A model generated the notes under the pieces. The model was not told where the DNA came from and made no database searches. It saw only the letters and a program-made list of their open reading frames with translations. From contig CAVJIN010000073.1 of assembly GCA_963649615.1 (NCBI GenBank), forward strand, positions 1-6,084: 6,084 nucleotides of DNA, given 5' to 3'. Position numbers and translations under genes: made by a program. Shown here in pieces: positions 1-5,500 of this stretch (position 1 is the stretch's first letter; every line of letters begins with the position of its first letter). This DNA is from UBA9732 sp963649615. GTDB lineage: Bacteria > Spirochaetota > Spirochaetia > Sphaerochaetales > Sphaerochaetaceae.

Positions 1-446
1 AAGAAATTGTTGTTAAGGCTATCAATAAGTATTTAGATAACAAGGATGAAGTTATAGGGAATTTGGAGGAATTGAAAGTTAGTTTGTATGCTGTTGATGA
101 ACTAGAGCGTGAGCTTGAAGGCGTAAACACCCAAATAGCTGTCTCAAAAGAGCTGTATTCTCAAGCCCTCTCGTCAAGACCTATCACTGATGGAAGTAAG
201 ATTTGTGGGATACAAGATATCTACATGAAGTGGCTGGACAAGAAGAAAAAGCTTGAAGCAGAGATAGCACGGAGGAAAAACTGTAGGCTACAGCTGGAGA
301 GCATTTGTAAGATTCTGCGTGAAACAGAGAAGGTTGTAGACGAATTTTCCCCATTCCTATTTGTCTCCTTGGTGGACAAGGTTGTTGTGTATTCCAAAGA
401 TGATGTGAGGGTGATGTTTAGGGATGGGAGGGAAGTGGGGATGTGA
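1..446 (+). CDS. Large serine recombinase, C-terminal fragment (5' end outside window)
   Basis: The frame is open from the left edge (first full codon at 3) to TGA at 444-446, giving 147 visible codons. A TTG at 63 could be read as a start, but the frame is open upstream of it and no ribosome binding site precedes it, so this is the tail of a longer protein. The visible part is a charged, Leu/Glu/Lys-rich helical stretch, probably coiled coil, followed by FLFVSLVDKVVVYSKDDV and then VMFRDGRE. That order (coiled coil, then F..LVDKVVVY, then V.F+DG.E near the C-terminus) is typical of large serine recombinases of integrative elements and Tn4451-like transposons. In that family the N-terminal resolvase domain carries the catalytic serine, and the C-terminal zinc ribbon and coiled coil control att-site synapsis and direction. 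The catalytic domain is not in the window, so activity cannot be judged. Recombinase genes of this type often lie near one end of their element, which makes the DNA just downstream a candidate element boundary. Confidence 0.82.
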   Translation, partial: EIVVKAINKYLDNKDEVIGNLEELKVSLYAVDELERELEGVNTQIAVSKELYSQALSSRPITDGSKICGIQDIYMKWLDKKKKLEAEIARRKNCRLQLESICKILRETEKVVDEFSPFLFVSLVDKVVVYSKDDVRVMFRDGREVGM

Positions 447-472
447 TGGATTTATTTGTCTGTACCAACTAA

Positions 473-496
473 AAATTTTTCAAGGTGCAAAAATTT
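473..496. repeat. AT-rich inverted repeat after the recombinase gene
   Basis: The arms aaattttt (473-480) and aaaaattt (489-496) are perfect inverted copies separated by the 8-base loop caaggtgc. An overlapping near-palindrome pairs ggtg (484-487) with cacc (497-500). It lies 27 bases after the recombinase stop. It could be a weak terminator or part of a recombinase binding site. The stem has no GC pairs and no clean T-run follows, so termination is doubtful. Confidence 0.35.
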
Positions 497-545
497 CACC
501 TCAAGTAGTCTTCTTTCAGTAAGCAAGTAAGCAATCTTCTTCTAG

Positions 546-701
546 AGTTCTGTCAATTTTACAGTTTCATTTACAGTCTCATTTACAGTCTCATTTACAG
601 TCTCATTTGTAGCCACAATCAAGGATGCAGGCAAGAAAGCCTTTGAGATAAGCCAGATTGATGATGAAAAGCAAGTTGCTGAAATTCTGAAAAGGCTTTA
701 G
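546..701 (+). pseudogene. Start-less open frame, possible 3' remnant of a disrupted gene
   Basis: After an in-frame TAG at 543-545 the frame stays open for 51 codons and ends at TAG 699-701. It has no ATG and no ribosome binding site. The first part encodes a repeated Thr-Val-Ser-Phe unit, produced by the 12-bp tandem repeat. The second part, from GCC at 612, reads like a normal soluble C-terminus: a Lys/Glu-rich amphipathic stretch including FEISQIDDEKQVAEILKRL. I do not recognise the family. Its place just after a serine recombinase suggests the 3' end of a host or element gene cut by insertion, but chance openness over about 50 codons is also possible. Confidence 0.3.
561..608 (+). repeat. 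Four-copy 12-bp tandem repeat
   Basis: The unit acagtctcattt occurs four times in direct succession. Copies 2-4 are identical and copy 1 differs at one base (acagtttcattt). The period is a multiple of three, so the surrounding open frame (546-701) is preserved and reads Thr-Val-Ser-Phe four times. It is a microsatellite-like tract that could change copy number by slippage without a frameshift. No function is visible. Confidence 0.85.
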
Positions 702-937
702 AACTTTTCTACGCGTACAAAACTATATATACCAAATTCCAAAGCAAAATGAAAATCTTGTAGTCAGCTAAAAAGAGTGTTAAAATCACAGTATCTTACT
801 AAACAGGTTTTGAGGTTTTATGGAGAAGATTTCTCAATGTTGCTCATCATTCTTTCTCGGGTTTTGGAATACAAACAGCTTGAACTCAGAATGTAGCAAT
901 AGCCTCCTTACCCCCCCTACCGAAGCCAGATAACTAG

Positions 938-968
938 TTACTGCTTAAGTAAATACAAGAACTATTAT
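938..968 (+). promoter_or_regulatory. Weak candidate promoter for the FRG operon
   Basis: TATTAT at 963-968 is a good -10-like hexamer about 35 bases before the FRG start codon, which would leave a short leader carrying the ribosome binding site. The upstream region has only a poor -35 match (TTACTG, 938-943) at a long 19-base spacing. The palindrome TAACTAGTTA (931-940) overlaps the putative -35 and could be an operator. The promoter is inferred from position and the -10 alone. Confidence 0.22.
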
Positions 969-988
969 CACGTCTCAATGTGTATGCC

Positions 989-996
989 AAAGGAGG
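989..996 (+). promoter_or_regulatory. Strong ribosome binding site setting the FRG gene start
   Basis: AAAGGAGG is a near-perfect anti-16S match, seven bases before ATG 1004. It fixes the start at 1004. The longer reading from GTG 980 would place this ribosome binding site inside the coding sequence and has no Shine-Dalgarno of its own. Confidence 0.85.
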
Positions 997-1003
997 TCTA
1001 TGT

Positions 1004-2176
1004 ATGACCGATAATGAGAGGCTAGAAGATAAATCATATCGTGTAAACGGGTTCTGTCAGAGAAGGCCAGCCTTTGATGCAATTAAGAGAGGACAGATTG
1101 TTACGGATTTGCGAGGAATTGATTTCAATCCAAATTTTAAGATAAAGCCTATTGTAATTACGTCTGTAGATGATTTTATAAAGAAAGTGACAGAAGTAGT
1201 TGGTGATTTTGATTATAAGAACCCTGTGTTCTACAGAGCTCATTCTGATGCAAATTATCTCAATGTCCCCTCAAGTTTGCGCTCCGATAAGTCAATTGAA
1301 AACGAGGATTTTATGTTTCAGGAATTGCAGAGGAGATACCCAGAGCAATTCTCTCAATGCACAAATACATTGGAACGGCTAGTTGTCATGCAACACTATG
1401 GAAGCTTTTCAAGATGCCTTGATGTTACAGAGTCTCCTCTCGTGGCTCTTGCCTTTGTTTGTCTTGATGAAAAGAAGTTTAATAATAGATTCAATGACCA
1501 CAAGTATTGTTATGGTACAATTACCGCATTTCGTGCAGAAGATAATAAAGAAGACATAAAAGGTTTTGACTCGAGTACTGCCAGTGTATTGGCAAACACC
1601 GCTAAATGTGAAAGAAATTTCAAGTATGGACATCTTGAGATTAATTATCATAATGACGGCTTTGGATCTCATTTGGATAATTTCATATATTTCCGAGATA
1701 TAATAAGACATTCTATCATCGTAAGGACAAAACAAGATAATCCACGAATAAGAAATCAGAGAGGGGCTTTCATTCTGGTTAATGCCAATGAAATTAAAAA
1801 TTGTGGCAAATATCCACTTTCGCCCTATTCCCTTATGAAACATGTAATGAACAGGCAGGAAGACAAGGATGAGCTTCTTAATCTTGTTAGACTTAAACAT
1901 AAGTATCCAAAGATAGATGAATGGGATTTTAGTTTTAAGAAAGTTGAACCATACAACATAAATAACAAGTATGAGGAATTCAAATCTGATCCATTTAGCC
2001 TAAAGAGACTTTATCTCAAGGACAACAAAACACATGAGCAGATTGTATTCTTCATACCGCCAGGGTGTAAAGAACCAATAAGAAAGCAACTTGAGGCACT
2101 CGGCTTCACTTATGACTTCTTATATCCAGAGGTCGATACTGTGTTCCATGAAATAAAAGAAAAGGTAATTGGATAG
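1004..2176 (+). CDS. FRG-domain protein, function unknown
   Basis: This 390-residue protein starts at ATG 1004, seven bases after AAAGGAGG, and ends at TAG 2174-2176. No signal peptide or membrane segment is visible, so it should be cytoplasmic. Three blocks match the FRG domain pattern. FYRAH at about residues 76-80 sits where the family's namesake F/Y-R-G motif lies. The second block is QHYG at 130-133 running into SRCLDVTESPLVALAF at 136-151, corresponding to the usual QHYG.PTRLLDWT..PLVALYFA. The third is RIRNQRGAFIL at about 248-258, corresponding to the late Q.GAF block. Glycine of the first motif is replaced by alanine, and tryptophan of LDWT by valine. The C-terminal third (about 270-390) is Lys/Glu-rich and I do not recognise it. 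It ends in a segment (IVFFIPPGCKEPIRKQLEALGF) like the tail seen after many FRG domains. The biochemical activity of FRG proteins is not settled; they are common in accessory regions and beside mobile elements. It is co-transcribed with the small gene at 2188. The domain call is fairly firm; a defence or toxin role would be inference only. Confidence 0.8.
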   Translation: MTDNERLEDKSYRVNGFCQRRPAFDAIKRGQIVTDLRGIDFNPNFKIKPIVITSVDDFIKKVTEVVGDFDYKNPVFYRAHSDANYLNVPSSLRSDKSIENEDFMFQELQRRYPEQFSQCTNTLERLVVMQHYGSFSRCLDVTESPLVALAFVCLDEKKFNNRFNDHKYCYGTITAFRAEDNKEDIKGFDSSTASVLANTAKCERNFKYGHLEINYHNDGFGSHLDNFIYFRDIIRHSIIVRTKQDNPRIRNQRGAFILVNANEIKNCGKYPLSPYSLMKHVMNRQEDKDELLNLVRLKHKYPKIDEWDFSFKKVEPYNINNKYEEFKSDPFSLKRLYLKDNKTHEQIVFFIPPGCKEPIRKQLEALGFTYDFLYPEVDTVFHEIKEKVIG

Positions 2177-2180
2177 GAGG
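2175..2180 (+). promoter_or_regulatory. Ribosome binding site overlapping the FRG stop codon
   Basis: AGGAGG begins inside the TAG stop (2174-2176) of the FRG gene and lies seven bases before ATG 2188. Both genes of the pair therefore have strong, equally spaced Shine-Dalgarno sites. The overlap with the stop suggests translation of the two genes is coupled and that they are transcribed as one unit. Confidence 0.85.
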
Positions 2181-2187
2181 ATTTTAT

Positions 2188-2448
2188 ATGGATTTTGTAT
2201 TACTGAAAACGAACAAAGAAGAGCAGTGTATTGTCTTAAGTCAGATTGGGCATTGGTCTGTTACAAAGCATCATTGTAATGAATGTGGTACGACACATTA
2301 TAAACTTGATGTATACGATCGTAAAGGTATCACTTTATGTTCATTGTCTGGGAATAAAGTCGAAACAAGAGCACTGACTAATAAAATTAAGAATGCTATG
2401 CAACACTCACATCTACCAATGATTAGGCAAAAAATCAAAATAATCTAG
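2188..2448 (+). CDS. Small CxxC protein, second gene of FRG operon, unknown function
   Basis: This is an 86-residue protein, ATG 2188 to TAG 2446-2448, with AGGAGG at the ideal distance. It has no signal peptide or membrane helix. The centre carries KHHCNECGTTHYK: Cys30 and Cys33 form a CxxC, flanked by His28, His29 and His37, with further Cys at 14 and 51. That could be a half zinc-ribbon or a small metal-binding knuckle. A second CxxC is missing, so a classical zinc ribbon is not complete unless His37 or Cys51 serve as ligands or the protein dimerises. The N-terminal half looks beta-rich, with short hydrophobic strands and a DVYDRKG turn. The C-terminus (about 60-86) is basic and probably helical. 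I do not recognise a family. Strict operon placement behind the FRG gene, 11 bases after its stop, suggests a partner, regulator or antitoxin-like accessory, which is inference from context only. Confidence 0.72.
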   Translation: MDFVLLKTNKEEQCIVLSQIGHWSVTKHHCNECGTTHYKLDVYDRKGITLCSLSGNKVETRALTNKIKNAMQHSHLPMIRQKIKII

Positions 2449-2502
2449 GAGAGAATAAACATTAAAATAAAGAAAATTTTGTGAAAAGGTGACATTGAGA
2501 CT

Positions 2503-2519
2503 AAAATTTAAATTTTTTT
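2503..2519. promoter_or_regulatory. A/T palindrome with T-run between operon and lipoprotein gene
   Basis: AAAATTTAAATTTT (2503-2516) is a perfect 14-bp palindrome followed by TTT. It lies between the stop of the 86-residue gene and the lipoprotein start. It has no GC pairs and no loop, so it is at best a weak terminator. It could equally be an AT-rich UP-type element or a regulator site for the lipoprotein gene. No convincing -35/-10 pair was found in 2449-2552. Confidence 0.25.
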
Positions 2520-2552
2520 GTTTACCCTATCGCCTTGTGGAGAAGCGCTGTT

Positions 2553-5500
2553 ATGAAAAAAGTATTTTATTTGTGTTTGTTTCTTTTATTCTTTTGTCTT
2601 ATGTCTTGCAAATCAGAGGTTGAGGTTAAGACATATACCGTGACATTTGATGCAAATGGGGCAGATAATGGATTTGTGCCTAATAAAATAACTGTCAAAG
2701 AAGAGGAAAGATTTCAAGTTCCATCCCAAGGAACTCTTTCAAAAAACGGGTATGATTTTGCTAGTTGGAATACTGTGTCAGACGGAAGCGGTGATTCTTA
2801 TAAGAAATCTGAGTCTATCACAATTGATAAAGATGTTACATTTTATGCACAATGGACTCCACATATCTACTCAATTTTCTATGAACTAGATGGTGGAGCA
2901 TTGCCCGAGGAGAAAGTCAATCCGGTTGAATATTCAATTGAGACAGAGACTTTTGTATTAATAAATCCGCAAAAAGATGGTTTTGAATTCTTGGGTTGGG
3001 AAACTTCTTCCAGCACAGAACCTAAAAAAAGTGTTTTGATTAATAAAGGGACAAATGGAAATCTTTCTTTTATTGCTGTTTGGAAAGCTCTTCCATCGTA
3101 TTTTATTACCTACGATTCAAATGGTGGAGAAGGAGCAATTGACAGCGTTTATAAATATGAAGGGCAATCTGTTGAAATAGGTTCATCTGAAGGAATTTCC
3201 AGAAAGGGGTATGTTTTTGATTGCTGGAATACAAAGAGTGATGGAACTGGAACAGATTATAAGCCAAATGACGAGTATACAGAGGATGAAATTCTTACAC
3301 TTTATGCCAAGTGGGATATTGTTGAGTACACGATAAGTTATGACTTAGGTGTAGGGGAACTTCCAACGGGAAAAGAAAATCCTAATAAATACACAATAGA
3401 GTCAGAAACATTTGTTTTAATTAGCCCTGAAAAAGACTTATATGAGTTTAAAGGCTGGAAACTTGAAGGTTCTGAAAATCTCACAGCCAAGGTTGATTTT
3501 AAAGTAGAAAAGGGAACTACAGGAAATCTCTCATTAGTTGCTGTTTGGAGTCCGTTTTATTTTGTTACCTACAATGCAAACGGTGGAGAAGGAGCCATTG
3601 ATAACACTTGTAAGTATGAAGCACAAACTGTTGAAATAGCTTCTGATGAAGGAATTTCCAGAAACGGCTATACCTTTGCTGGTTGGAATACGAAAAAAGA
3701 TGGCTCAGGAACAGGTTACAACCCAAGGGATTCATATAAAGTAGATGCGGATCTTACACTTTATGCTAAATGGGAGGTGATAAAGTACTCCTTATCCTAT
3801 GACCTTTGCGGAGGTACTCTTCCTTCTGGAGAAAGCAACCCTACAGAGTACACGGTAGAAACTGATACTTTTACACTAATGAATCCTAGTAAGAGTGAAG
3901 AGTATGGATTCTTGGGTTGGAAAGAGTCTGATTCATCGGATGAAACAGCACAAGATAAACTCTCAATTGCAAAAGGTTCGATTGGAAATAAGTCGTTCGT
4001 TGCAGTCTGGAAAAAACTAAACAAATGCACTGTAACTTTTAATTCAAATGGTGCAGATGGAGGCTCGGGCCCAGGTTCTTTGATTGTATATGAAGAAAGC
4101 TTAAATCCTGTTCCAGCTTGTGGTTCTTTGTATAAGGATGATTGCACTTTTTATGGTTGGAATACCGATTCTAATGGAAATGGAGTTCTCTATAAAGAAT
4201 CCGATTTAATCAAGGTTAATGAAGATATTATTTTGTATGCGATTTGGAAAAATGGTAGTGTTTTAAAGTTTACTCAGCTTTCCGATTCGAGTTATTCTGT
4301 TAATTGTTCCAATAAAAACGTTGATACTTCTATTGTTATTCCTCCTACCTATAAAGGAGCTCCTGTTGTAGAAATAGAGGGGAGTGCCTTCCGTGGTTGC
4401 ACTGGCTTAGCAGAGATAACCATTCCAGAAGGAGTGACGAGTATAGGAAATTCTGCTTTTTATGATTGTAGTGGACTTACAAGTGTAACAATACCTTCAA
4501 GTGTAATGAGTATAGGTAGGAATGCCTTCTATGGTTGCTGTGGTTTAACTGAGATAACAATTCCAAATAGTGTGACGAGTATAGGAGATTATGCCTTCGA
4601 ATGTTGCAGCGGGCTAACAGAGATAACAATTCCATCAAGTGTAACGAGTATAGGATTCGGTGCCTTCAAAGAATGTAGTCGTCTTACAACCATTGCTGTT
4701 CAAGATGGAAACAGTGTTTATTACAACCAAGGTAATTGTCTCATACAAGCAGACACGAAAAACCTAATTAAAGGGTTCAATGACAGTATTATTCCAAGTT
4801 ACGTAAAAAGGATAGAAGACTATGCCTTTTCTGATTGTAGTAACCTTCTTACAGATATAACAATACCATCAAGTGTAACGAGTATAGGAGATTCTGCCTT
4901 CCAGGGTTGTATAGGCCTAACAGAGATAACCATTCCAGAAGGAGTGACGAGTATAGGAGATTCTGCCTTCCAGGGTTGTATAGGCCTAACAGAGATAACC
5001 ATTCCAGAAGGAGTGACGAGTATAGGAGATTCTGCCTTCCAGGGTTGTATAGGCCTAACAGAGATAACCATTCCAGAAGGAGTTACGAGTATAGGAAATG
5101 GTGCTTTTTATGATTGTAGTGGACTTAAAAGTGTAACAATACCCTCAAGTGTAACGAGTATAGGAAATGCTGCCTTCCAGGGTTGTATAGGCCTAACAGA
5201 GATAACCATTCCAGAAGGAGTTACGAGTATAGGAAATGGTGCTTTTTATGATTGTAGTGGACTTAAAAGTGTAACAATACCCTCAAGTGTAACGAGTATA
5301 GGAAATGCTGCCTTCCAGGGTTGTATAGGCCTAACAGAGATAACCATTCCAGAAGGAGTTACGAGTATAGGAAATGGTGCCTTCTATTGTTGCAGTCATC
5401 TTAGAAGCGTAACAATTGCATCAAGCGTGACGAGTATAGGAAAGGATGCTTTCAATGGTGGTCGTAATTTGTCTATTATATTTGAAGAAGGAATGACAAA

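Larger units (their letters stand above)
447..1003. other. Gene-poor gap between recombinase and FRG operon
   Basis: These 557 bases hold no intact gene that I can support. They contain an AT-rich inverted repeat (473-496), an 8-bp tandem duplication agtaagca (518-533), a 12-bp tandem repeat (561-608) inside a start-less open frame (546-701), the palindrome TACGCGTA (710-717), a C7 run (911-917) and the palindrome TAACTAGTTA (931-940). Two further short open frames, 753-860 onward without a clear start and 820-933 (37 codons from ATG), have no convincing ribosome binding site and no recognisable product. The patchwork fits a decayed or recombined junction beside a serine recombinase. No att core can be identified without the other end of the element. 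Confidence 0.5.

Noticed and set aside
63..446. TTG 63 as the start of a separate 127-residue gene
   Set aside because: The same frame is open to the left edge, no ribosome binding site precedes the TTG, and the protein reads as the tail of a serine recombinase.
471..500. Rho-independent terminator for the recombinase gene
   Set aside because: The stem is only A/T pairs and no T-run follows the 3' arm; kept only as an inverted repeat.
820..933. 37-codon ATG frame before the FRG operon
   Set aside because: GAGG lies only four bases before the ATG, the peptide has no known motif and it crosses the C7 tract. I see no evidence of coding.
980..1003. GTG 980 as the start of the FRG gene
   Set aside because: AAAGGAGG at 989-996 would then be inside the gene; it is ideally placed for ATG 1004.
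1034..1243. Reverse-strand open frame of 69 codons
   Set aside because: It lies wholly inside the FRG gene on the opposite strand and has no recognisable product.
1409..1900. Reverse-strand open frame of 163 codons
   Set aside because: It is antisense to the FRG domain, whose motifs are clear on the plus strand. The predicted protein has low-complexity hydrophobic composition typical of AT-rich shadow frames.
2447..2484. A third operon gene after AGGAGAG (2447-2453)
   Set aside because: The ribosome-binding-like site is followed by ATT instead of a start codon, and the frame ends after seven codons at TGA. At most it is a trace of a lost gene.
3797..4147. Reverse-strand open frame of 116 codons
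   Set aside because: It is antisense to Listeria-Bacteroides repeats of the lipoprotein gene, with no known motif.
4820..5113. Repetitive open frames on both strands over the 69-bp array
   Set aside because: A 69-bp period is a multiple of three, so a stop-free unit stays open in several frames when repeated. The real frame is the lipoprotein gene.
4878..5380. CRISPR array
   Set aside because: Repeats are directly contiguous without unique spacers and encode LRR units in frame.
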